From Pyronema omphalodes (Eukaryota; Ascomycota; Pezizomycetes; Pezizales; Pyronemataceae), in contig JAJJXM010000012.1 in the NCBI GenBank assembly GCA_024516155.1, positions 434,001-498,000 of the forward strand: 64,000 nucleotides of DNA, written 5' to 3'. A program made the position numbers and the translations under genes. The notes beneath the pieces were generated by a model, which made no database searches, was not told the DNA's origin, and was given only the letters and a program-made list of their open reading frames with translations. Shown in pieces: positions 45,975 to 56,280 of this stretch (its first letter is position 1; each line of letters begins with the position of its first letter).

Positions 45975-48900
45975 ATGGCCCCGATAACAGTCCGAACCGC
46001 GGGCCCAGCCGCATCAGCAAAAGACATGACGAACCTAGCAATCCTCACGTCAAGCTGGGACACAACATTACGGTTCTATCTCAACGGAACGAAAGTTGAG
46101 CTGGACGAGATAGATCCCGAGGTTACATTGTTGGAGTATTTGAGAGGGGTTGGATTAACGGGGACTAAGCTTGGATGTGCCGAGGGTGGTTGTGGTGCTT
46201 GTACTGTTGTGAGTAGTATTTTTTTTTTCTTCTCTTTCGCTATTTTAAGCTTTTGGGGGGATTTCTAGATTTGGAGGAAGGAAGCTTTGGGATGTGGTCA
46301 AGTCCATGGCTGTTGGGAAGAGACGGGGGAGCTCCCTCTGCTCTGGGGATCTTCATGTGGCGTGGTTTTTAGTTTCCAGATGTTGCAGATCTACAGAGTT
46401 TAACTAACCGCACCTTATTGATTCGATTCTAGGTGGTATCACAATACAATCCTACGACGAAAAAAATTTACCACGCCTCGGTAAACGCTTGTCTTGCTCC
46501 TCTTGTGAGTGTAGACGGAAAACATGTTATTACTGTCGAGGGAATCGGAAGCTCGTCGAACCCTCATCCGGTTCAGGAGAGGATTGCGAAAATGCATGGT
46601 TCCCAGTGTGGGTTCTGTACTCCTGGTATTGTTATGGTGAGTTTGTGCAGTTGATGTTGTCGATGTGGAGCTGTGGCGATGTAGATTTCCGGATTTGCGG
46701 GTTTCTAGATTTCTAAATTTCTGGATTTCTGGATTTCCGAATTGCTCCCGCGGGTAACGGCTTTGTAAATAGACAGCGCTGACAGCCAGTAGAGTCTCTA
46801 TGCCCTTATCCGTAACAACCCCGCACCCTCAGAACACGACGTAGAAGAAGCTTTCGATGGTAACCTCTGTCGATGCACCGGATACCGACCAATTTTGGAC
46901 GCAGCACAGACCTTCTCCGTCACTTCTGGCGCGGAGCTCAAGTCGGGGACGCAAGCCAACGGCGGATGTTGCAAGGAGGGTGGAAACCCCGGCGATGCAG
47001 GATGCTGTAAGCAGCAGAAGGAGGTGCCGAGTGGATGTTGTAAAGAAGGAAAAGAGCAAGTCGAAGGTGGATGTTGTAAAGAGACAAAGGCAGCACCGTG
47101 TGGAAAGACGAACGGCGGGCCTTGCACGCAAAGCGGCACGCGCTCCAACGGGTGCTGCATGGAAAACGGTGCGCGCCCCAGCGGGTGCTGCATGCAAAAC
47201 GGAGCAAGTTCCAATGGGTGCGGCGCTCAGAACGGTGCGCGTCCCAGTGGATGCTGTATGGACAAAAAGAATGGTGACGATAGTGTTTTGAAGAAGTTTG
47301 CGACTCCGGGTTTTATCGAATACAAACCAGATACTGAGCTCATCTTCCCTCCAGGATTGAGGAAACATGTTTTCAAGGCGTTGGCACTGGGAAACAAGAA
47401 GAAGAGATGGCTGAGACCTACAACTCTTGAGGAGCTGCTACAGATCAAGGCTGCTCTTCCTTCGGCGAAGGTTATTGGTGGTTCTTCCGAGACTCAGATT
47501 GAGGTCAAGTTCAAGGCTATGAACTACAGTATCTCTGTCTACGTTGGTGATATCCCGGATCTCAGAGGATTTTCTTTCCAGGACAACTACCTTTCCGTCG
47601 GTGGAAACATCACTCTCACCGACCTTGAGCACGTCTGTAGACAAGCCATCGAAAAATACGGTCCCGCAAAATCTCAACCCTTCAAAGCAATCCTCAAGCA
47701 ACTTGCCTACTTTGCCGGACGTCAAATTCGTAATGTCGGAACTCCCGCAGGAAACTTGGCCACCGCATCTCCCATTTCCGACTTGAACCCGGTATTTTTG
47801 GCTACCAATTCTGTCATCATTGCAAAGAACCTCAATGGCGAAATAGAATTGCCTATGGCCGAGTTCTTCAAGGGTTACAGAACCACTGCTCTGCCAGCCG
47901 ATGCCATCATTGCCGAGATCAGAGTTCCTGTTGCGAAGGAAACCAAGGAATATATCCGTGCTTACAAACAGGCGAAGAGGAAGGACGATGATATTGCTAT
48001 TGTCAACGCTGCCCTTAGAGTCTCACTCGACAATGACAGCAAGGTCGAATCGATTAACCTAGCATACGGAGGTATGGCACCTACCACTGTTCAAGCCAAG
48101 AAGACTATGGAGTACCTTGCCGGCAAGGTCTGGGGAGAGCCTGAAGTTTTGGAGGGAGCCATGAATGCGTTGGAACAGGATTTCCAGCTCAGCTATTCTG
48201 TTCCCGGAGGAATGGCTACCTACCGCAAGTCTCTTGCCCTTGGATTCTTTTACCGTTTCTGGCACGAGACAGCCACTGAGTTGAAGGGAACTGCTACTGA
48301 GCATGATGATCTTGTTCCTGAGATTGAACGTGAGATCTCGTCTGGATCTAGAGACCATGATGTGGCCCAGGAGTACAAACAGAAGATTTTGGGACATTCA
48401 AAGGAACATGTTTCTGCTATGAAACAGGTTACTGGGGAGGCTATTTACACTGACGATATCCCCCGCGCTGCAAATGAGCTCGTTGGTTGCCTTGTCCTCT
48501 CCACCAAAGCCCACGCAAAGATCCGCAGAGTCGACCCCTCTCCCGCTATGGAAATTCCTGGTGTCGTAGCCTATGTCGACCACAAAGATGTTGCCAGCCC
48601 TGAAGCAAACTGGTGGGGAGCCCCATCTTGTGATGAGGTATTCTTTGCCGTTGACGAGATCTTTACTGCCGGCCAACCGATTGGTATCATCCTAGCCACC
48701 TCCGCGAAAGCTGCTGAAGCTGGTTCGAGGGCAGTAATGGTTGAATACGAGGAGCTTCCTGCTATCTTTACCATCGAAGAGGCTATCGAGAAGGAAAGCT
48801 ACTTTGACCACTACCGCTATATCCGTCGTGGACTTCCTATCAATGAGGCGATGGAGAAAGCAGACAGAGTCTTTGAAGGTGTATCAAGAATGGGTGGTCA

Positions 48901-50797
48901 AGAACACTTTTATTTGGAAACTCAGGCTTGTTATGTCATTCCCAAGCTGGAAGATGGTGAAATGGAAGTCTGGTCCTCGACCCAGAATCCAACTGAGTTA
49001 CAAAGCTACGTTGCTCAAGTCACCGGAGTCCAGGCTAATAAAATCGTCGCCAAAGTTAAGCGCCTCGGAGGAGGATTTGGAGGTAAAGAAACTCGCTCTG
49101 TACAACTTGCTGGAATTTGTGCCGTCGCAGCCAAGAAGCTACGTCGTCCTGTCCGCTGTATGTTAAGCAGAGACGAAGACATTGCCACCTCCGGTGCTCG
49201 TCATCCCTTTTTGGGACACTGGAAAGTCGGTGTTAACAACGACGGAAAGATTGTGGCTATGGATGTAGACCTTTTCTGCAATGCTGGATGGACCCAGGAT
49301 CTTTCTGCGGCTGTGATGGACCGAGCTTTATCTCACGTCGACAACTGCTACAATATCCCCAATGTCGATGTCCGTGGTCGTGTCTGCAAAACGAACACTG
49401 TCTCCAACACCGCTTTCAGAGGTTTCGGTGGGCCGCAGGGAATGTTTATCTGCGAATCTTTCATGGAGGAAATCGCGGACCATCTGAATATTCCAGTTGA
49501 CAAACTCCGGACTATGAACTACTACCAAGAGGGAGACGAAACTCACTACAACCAAAAGCTTGTAGACTACCATGTTCCCTTGATGGTCGACCAATTGAAG
49601 GCCGAAAGCGATTTCGACAAACGAAGACAAGAAGTGGATGCCTTCAACGCAGCTCACAAATGGAAGAAGAGAGGTCTTTCCTTGATTCCTACTAAATTCG
49701 GAATCTCCTTCACAGCTCTCTTCTTGAACCAAGCCGGTGCTCTTGTCCATATTTACCACGATGGATCCGTTCTTATCGCCCACGGAGGAACTGAAATGGG
49801 TCAAGGATTACACACCAAGATGATGATGGTAGCAGCCGAAGCTTTACGTGTACCAATGGAAAACGTCTTCATCTCAGAAACAGCTACAAACACAGTTGCC
49901 AACACCTCCTCGACCGCTGCATCTGCATCTTCCGATCTCAACGGTTACGCTATCTACAATGCCTGCACACAGCTCAATGAGCGCTTGGAACCTTACCGTC
50001 AAAAGTTCGGTAAAGATGCTACGATGAAACAACTTGCGGAGGCGGCTTACTTTGATCGTGTTAACCTTTCCGCTAATGGGTTCTATAAAACTCCGGATAT
50101 TGGATATACCTGGGGTCCTAACGAGGGGTTGATGTTTTTCTACTTTACGCAAGGAGTAGCGATAAGTGAAGTTGAGATTGATACGCTTACGGGAGATTGG
50201 ACAAGTAGACGGACGGATCTGAAAATGGATATCGGAAGAAGTATCAACCCTGCGATTGATTATGGACAGATTGAAGGAGCGTTTGTTCAAGGACAAGGAC
50301 TCTTTACAACGGAGGAAATGTTGTGGGCTAGAAATAATGGGAATATCTTTACTAAAGGACCGGGAACTTATAAGATCCCTGGCTTTAGGGATATTCCCCA
50401 GGTCTTTAATGTTGGGTTCTTGAAAGGAGTCGAATGGAAGAATTTAAATACTATTCAGAGAAGTAAGGTTAGTAGTGAAGTCATAGTCCCCCCTCTCTCT
50501 CACAATCACACCTGTCGGATTGATCACCTTATGAAACGAAGTGAAGGATATATGCTAATTTATTACTATTAAAAACAGGGTGTCGGTGAACCCCCACTCT
50601 TCATGGGATCTGCAGTCTTCTTCGCTATCAGAGATGCCCTGAAAGCTGCGAGAAAAGAACATGGATGCGAGGAGGTACTGCGATTGGTTTCCCCGGCTAC
50701 CCCAGAGAGGATTAGGTTGTCGTGTGCGGATGAGATTGTGAAGAGAGCGGAGGTTAGGCCTAGGGAGGGGGAGAAGGGTTGGTTTATTCAGATTTAG
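45975..50797 (+). CDS. hxA: Xanthine dehydrogenase (purine hydroxylase I), four exons (1443 aa)
   Basis: Exons are 45975-46208, 46433-46636, 46793-50467 and 50579-50797; introns are 224, 156 and 111 nt. Order of domains: plant-type 2Fe-2S ([10 protein letters not shown], Cys 68, 73, 76, 98), second 2Fe-2S (QCGFCTPG, then LCRCTGYRP, Cys 137, 140, 172, 174), FAD domain ([14 protein letters not shown]), then molybdopterin domains with [36 protein letters not shown] and the catalytic Glu in GVGEPPLF. The enzyme oxidises hypoxanthine and xanthine to urate. Odd feature: residues about 205-301, between the Fe-S and FAD domains, hold seven Cys-Cys pairs and three single Cys. The protein is about 80 residues longer than the ~1360 usual in fungi, apparently because of this tract. 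GATA sites lie upstream. The symbol follows the Aspergillus gene. Confidence 0.95.
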
Positions 50798-51618
50798 ATT
50801 GGTGTGCGGGCTATGACGGTAGGGGAGAGGGGAAGAGCGCAGGGGGAATAGAGGGAAGAGGAAGTGTTGGTTTTATGTATTGTTCTGTTTTCTTATGATA
50901 TCTGATGACGTCTTAAATGGGAGTTTTTGATTTGGAATGCTGGTGAAAATGGTAATATTTGATCTGATATGGGGGTTTTTGAATTTATGTCGTGATTTGT
51001 TGGATGAGATGTGGGATGTTTTTTTGTCTGCGGGTAATTTGGAATTCTCTGGTGATTTTAGTTGTGAAATATACATCGATTTCATGGAAGTATGTACGTA
51101 AATGACTTCCTTATTGATATTGAGGTGATGTTTTGGGTACTGTACTTCGAGGTTTTATACCGATGTACTCTACACTACTCTGGTCTAGACTCTAGATGCT
51201 GTGGATTTGGTATAGGGATGTTGAAGTGTAACTCTACATCTACTTTTCTCATCCGATTTACTCTTCTTGGGAGGAAGTTTCCAATTTGGGGCTGTGATGT
51301 TGTGCTGGTATTGTGAGCATTGACGGTGTACCCGAATGGACTGTACTGAGCAGGGGAGGATTTTGGTGGTTTTCCAAACAAACCGTGGCCCGGTTAGTCG
51401 GGTTGTACCGCGGTGGTTACACAGGGTATAAGCCAACACCACGTTGCCTATCTGCCGTTCGAACTTTCGAACTTCCGTTGCCATCCAACCAGCCAGCCTC
51501 GGAGCTTCACCCGTTCCGTTTATCGCTTCTACATAGAAGTCCTCTTAGCTTTTCCTCGATCGTCTTTTGTAACAAATGCTCAGAAGCCATTAACCTCACC
51601 CAGTCACTCTTTTTCACC
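50798..51618. other. Spacer between xanthine dehydrogenase and the membrane-protein gene
   Basis: AT-rich 3' UTR sequence, then the promoter and leader of the next gene. Open frames reaching back to 51313 on the plus strand lack protein-like features, so the start at 51619 was preferred. No other gene seen. Confidence 0.45.
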
Positions 51619-53426
51619 ATGAGACCTAACGGGGTATTATCGCTATTAGTAGCGGGCGCACAATCGATTTCTACGCGACGGCTGTTGACATTTCTTACTG
51701 GAATCCTACTCCTTTCGACAACGCTTCTGCTGTTCACCTCTGTGAACCTTTCGGTTCCTTCAACCTCGAAGCTCAGTAACATCAAATCAGATCTCAAAGA
51801 TTCCGTCTCTCAAATCAAAGATAAAGTTCACGTCCCGCAAATCTTTAAACCAGCAACGCACGCTCCTCCTCCTCCGATCACAAATGGAACCGCTTCTACT
51901 CCCGGTTGGTTCGCAAGTTGGTCAACGTCTTGGATGAGCCTCTTTTCCTCGGATTCTAATGACCGTGTCGCGTTACCCCCGATTCAACGCTGCTCGATTT
52001 ATACCTACTATGAACCCTCGAAAGATAAAACTCAGGCTGCGATCGATGATAAGATGCTCCTGGTTTGGAGACGTGCTTGGTGGTCTTATGGTTTTAAACC
52101 CATGATTCTTGGCCCGGCTGAGGCAAAGCAGAGTGGCTTTTATGAAGCGATTTCTAGAGACGCGAATTTGACCCCAGAGTTGAGATATGAATTGACTAAA
52201 TGGGCTGCTTGGAATCAGGTCGATGGAAGTATCTTGGTTGATTGGAAGGTATATCCCCTCTTCAATTGTCTTGTTGAGAAATGTGAATGAACAAGAGCTG
52301 ATATTCGGCACGATAGGTCATCCCAATGGGTCCTCATGACGATTCTGTTATCACTTCCCTCCGCTCTTGCAAATTCGTCTACACCTCCCGTTTCAAGGAT
52401 TTCGAAACCAAACTCTATAGCTCGGATAAACCTTCGTTGGAGAAGATTCTTATGCACCTTACCGGCACGCCTCAAGCTGCCGGCAGCACCCTAAAAACTA
52501 TCGAAGCCGCTCTTTCCTCCATCTCCGCCAAACCCGACGAGTTGATCCACACCGAGCCTCCTCCATCATCACTCGCCGACTACCACACACCCTACCCGGA
52601 CCTCAAGCCCGCCGAGCTTCCCGAGCTAGTAAACGCACACCTCCACAGTACCTTCCTCTCGCACTACCCCGACGGAATTGCCGTTCTCTCTCCTTACCCG
52701 ATAAAATTCGCCTCCCTCCACCATTCCGCTCTCGAGCTCGCCACCAGAATCGCAAACTGTCCCATCGCCAATCCCCTCCCGAACTCCTGTCCTCCAAATA
52801 TCCCCAAATGCACACCCTGCACAAAACCCTCCCAAATCACCACCCCCCCAAAACTTCAAGACACAACCAAAATCTTCACCCTAGGCACAGTCCCACATCC
52901 CTTCCTAACAACAGACCTAACAAACCCCGATATCTCCCTCCTCCATGATCCCCAAGACCGCTCTCAACGCTTCATCCGTCGTAAAGCACTCCGTGACCCC
53001 TGGCTGAAATCAGTAACCGCATACCCCTTCCTCGCCAACGGTCTCGGCGAAGGCCCGCGTGCCGCGAAAATTAAACAAATGGTAGCATCAACTCGGAAGG
53101 GTGAGAAATTCTTGAGTTGGTGGCAGACGGATAAAATTGGGTATAGAGATATACCATGGACCTTGGGATTTGAACCGGCGAGTTTAGAGGCGTTGAAAAT
53201 TTCTTTGCCACCTGTGGATGAGACTGTGAAGAGAAATACTGAGGCCGCGGTGAAAATGGCTAGGAAGAATGGAAAATTGAGTAGGATGCTCGAGAAGTGG
53301 TGTTTGGGTGATACGGAGGTTTGGAGGTTTGTTAATGCTTGGAGAGAGAGGAGGGTTATGGAGAGGGAGATTTGGAGTAGGGGGGAGAGAAGGTTTGGGG
53401 TGGGTTTGGATCAGGGGGAGAAGTAG
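51619..53426 (+). CDS. Type II membrane protein of a fungal family of unknown function, two exons (579 aa)
   Basis: Exons are 51619-52248 and 52317-53426; the 68-nt intron has a GTATAT donor and GATAG acceptor, and the frame joins as SILVDWK-VIPMGPHDD. A single hydrophobic segment lies at about residues 20-43 (LLTFLTGILLLSTTLLLFTS) after a short basic N-terminus, suggesting a type II Golgi or ER protein with a luminal body. Conserved-looking motifs are QRCSIYTYYEPSKDKTQAA, VWRRAWWSYGFKPMILG, KWAAWNQVDGSILVDWK and PMGPHDD. I recall similar sequences in many ascomycetes but no assigned function; a glycosyltransferase-like luminal domain is a guess. The start at 51619 is chosen because the TMD then follows within 20 residues. 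Confidence 0.82.
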
Positions 53427-55007
53427 TGTGCGTGGTGGATGGGGATGGGGAGGAGGTAATGGGATGGGGGAAAGAAAGAGAGAATGCGGATAATGAAGAA
53501 AACGAAGAATGAAATTCGAGATGTAAAAACGATGTAAAATCAGCAGCAAAGAGGATTAGAAAATCGTAGGCGTTTTTTTTTATTTTTTTATTTTTTATTT
53601 TTTGTCCTTTTACTTGTTACTTTCTATACTTTTTATTTTCTTTTACTTTCTTTACTTGTTACTTTTTACTTCAAATACTATTTGCTTTGTGCTGCTTTGC
53701 TTTGCTTTGCGCTGCGTTGCATTTTTTTTGTTGTTGTTTTATCTTTAGGAATAAGAGATGAGAGGTGAATCATGTAATGTCATGTCATATGTAATGTAAT
53801 GTAATGTCATATGTGAAATGAAAACTGAAAAATGAAAAATGAAAAAAGAAGCTACGATACTCCACCATCCATCATCTTACCATGCATATACAATCTACAA
53901 TCCCCCCTACAGAATACAGAATACAATACTCTAAAACCCAACCCTAATTCAGCCCTGATCCAGCCCTGATGCAATTTCATATTTCATCATCACTGCCCCC
54001 ACTAAGGAATCAAACACCTCATTAAGACACTCCTTTCTTTCTTTCTTCCTACTTCCTTTTTCTTATACTGGATCTTGGGATTTAATGGGTTTAATGGATC
54101 ATGGGGTTTAATGGGGTTTAATGGGGTTTAATGGATCATGGGGTTTAATGGGGTTTAATGGGGATTGAATGGGGATTGATGGGGTTTAATGGGGTTTAAT
54201 GGGGTTTAATGGATCATGGGGTTTAATGGGGTTTAATGGGGTTTAATGGATCATGGGGTTTAATGGGGTTTAATGGGGTTTAATGGATCATGGGGTTTAA
54301 TGGGGTTTAATGGGGTTTAATGGGGTTTAATGGGGTTTAATGGGGTTTAATGGGGTTTAATGGGGTTTAATGGATCATGGGGTTTAATGGGGTTTAATGG
54401 GGTTTAATGGGGTTTAATGGGGTTTAATGGGGTTTAATGGGGTTTAATGGGGTTTAATGGGATCTGGATGGATCATGGGGTTTAAGGGGGATTGAATGGG
54501 GATTGATGGATCATGGCATCTTGATGGGGTTTAATGGGGGTTTGATTTGTGTTGCTATCTAGCACCTAGTACCTTGTATTGAATACTGTATATATATACA
54601 AATTCCTTATCCTGTTGCTTAGAGCTTAGAGCTTAGAGCTTACAGCCTATGGCCTATGGTCTATATATGTAGAGCCAGCATATTCCTAATATATTCCTAT
54701 CATATCAACTTTCAAGACACCCTATGTGTTGCTCAAGCATAAACTTCAATATAAAATATGAAGTGATAAGAGATGTGATATAAAAATGAAAACAATAATA
54801 AAAGATAAAAGCAGCTATATCTTTGCGGTATATCTTCGTACAAATCTAAAAATCAATATTCGCACTACATAAACAGCACCCAACCCAACCCAAAAATTTG
54901 ATATCAAAGGAAAATAAATCATAAATACGCCGGCGAAACGATATCTCAGTATCTCCATATCTCCAAAAAAAAACCCCCCCTCACACACACACTCCAAAGC
55001 CTCATCT
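53427..55007. other. Gene-free repeat-rich spacer between convergent genes
   Basis: T-rich block with TTACTT repeats (53570-53680), GCTTTGCTTTGC (53690-53720), GTAATGTCATGTCATATG repeats (53775-53815), the 10-bp array annotated separately and GAGCTTA triplicate (54620-54640). The last ~200 bases should be the 3' UTR of Stc1-B. No gene seen. Confidence 0.6.
54081..54545. repeat. 10-bp minisatellite GGGGTTTAAT with GGATCAT interruptions
   Basis: About 460 bases built from GGGGTTTAAT units, broken at intervals by GGATCAT giving a higher-order pattern of several units plus one interruption (for example around 54130, 54210, 54250, 54290, 54370 and 54470). Less regular GGGGATTGAATG units occur at both ends. 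Confidence 0.93.
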
Positions 55008-56280
55008 CTAATCCCAATCCTCATCATCATCATCAAATATCTGGGTCGCCTTCTTTTTCTTTTTCGGCATTGCTGTAGTTTGTTTTCCAGCATCACGCTG
55101 GTTCGTAAAACCACGAGCATACGCATCCCAAGGATCCGATTCCCTAATCTCAGTTGACGAGTATTTCGCCGAAGTAGCTTTCGCAGGCTTTGCCCATCTT
55201 TTTTTTCCTGAACCTCTGCCGGTATTGGTAATAGTGGGAATGGTGGTGGTAGGGGTAGGGGTAGCTGAAGAACTGGCTAATGGAGTAGAACTGTTACCGC
55301 CGTACATTGAGTTGTTCAGTACTCTGGAGTTGGCAACGTTGGCGTAGGAAATAGGTGGAACAGACTGTCCAGGAGGTGGAGCACCACGGCCACGACCACG
55401 ACCACGACCTGCGGCACTGACTTCTTCCCAGGCGCTTTCCGTAGCTGTGGGAGTAGTTGTGAGATCTTCTTCATCATCAAAGGAGTCGAAAGTCTCTTGT
55501 CTAGACACCGAATGATTCTCCTTCCTAGGCCGGCCCCAGCTATCAGTTTTTACCGCGGCCTGATTCCTGGCTCCTGGACGGACATAGCCGGGGACAGAGT
55601 TACGGATCGGCTTGGGTTTTTCATCTTCGTCGGAGGTGGCAACATCGAAATCGCCTTCATCACTATCATCACTTTCGTCATCGTCATCGCTGTGGTCTTC
55701 GTAGTCGTTACCGGTGTGAACTCCGTCGATGAAATCTGGGTCATCGGGTTCTACTTCAAGGACACTTGAGAGACATGCGATACAACGAGCCTCGGTCCGG
55801 TTTCTTCTTTGATTATTGGCAAAGAAATTTAACCCTTTGACCTTCTCACAGATACAGCATTTGAGCTCAGTAGTCTGCTGGGGAGTACAGTCACGGCAGG
55901 TAACTTTAGGATCCTTCTTTGAACGGCCACCGGGAGCGTAAGCTTTGATTCATTAGCTCTTATGTGAAAGTGAACAAAGAACGATTTGCATACGATTGTG
56001 AATTGTGTCCTGGAATCTTTGGGCTTGACGTTTGGCATACTGATCAAGGGGTTTTGACTTTTTACAAACATAGCATGTGATGTTTGAGGGCATATTTCCT
56101 CTACATATCATAATTAAAGTAAAGTGTTAGCTTGCTTGATTTTGGATAAGTATTTACATATTGAGTGTTTACATACGCAGGATTGATGGCACCAGTAACC
56201 CCCACCTTGGCGCGTTGATTGACCAAGTTCCTGCCAATAGCAGCACCGTAGTAGCCTGGGTTCTTTGATTTTGGCGGCAT
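55008..56280 (-). CDS. Stc1-domain protein B, three exons (381 aa)
   Basis: Minus-strand exons are 56177-56280 (104 nt), 55994-56100 (107 nt) and 55008-55942; introns are 76 and 51 nt. The first two exons have exactly the lengths found in gene A, with identical phases, and the eight cysteines fall at the same residues: CYVC 44/47, CRDC 86/89, CCIC 99/102 and CIAC 124/127. The start is MPPKSKNPGYYGAAIGRNLV. After the domain come PDDPDFID, an acidic tract, VPGYVRPGAR, an RGRGRGRG patch and the tail SDPWDAYARGF with a final DDDDEDWD, all paralleled in A. The role is inferred from Stc1 as the bridge between RNAi and heterochromatin; two diverged copies may have split roles. No stop or frameshift was seen, so it looks functional. 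Confidence 0.88.
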
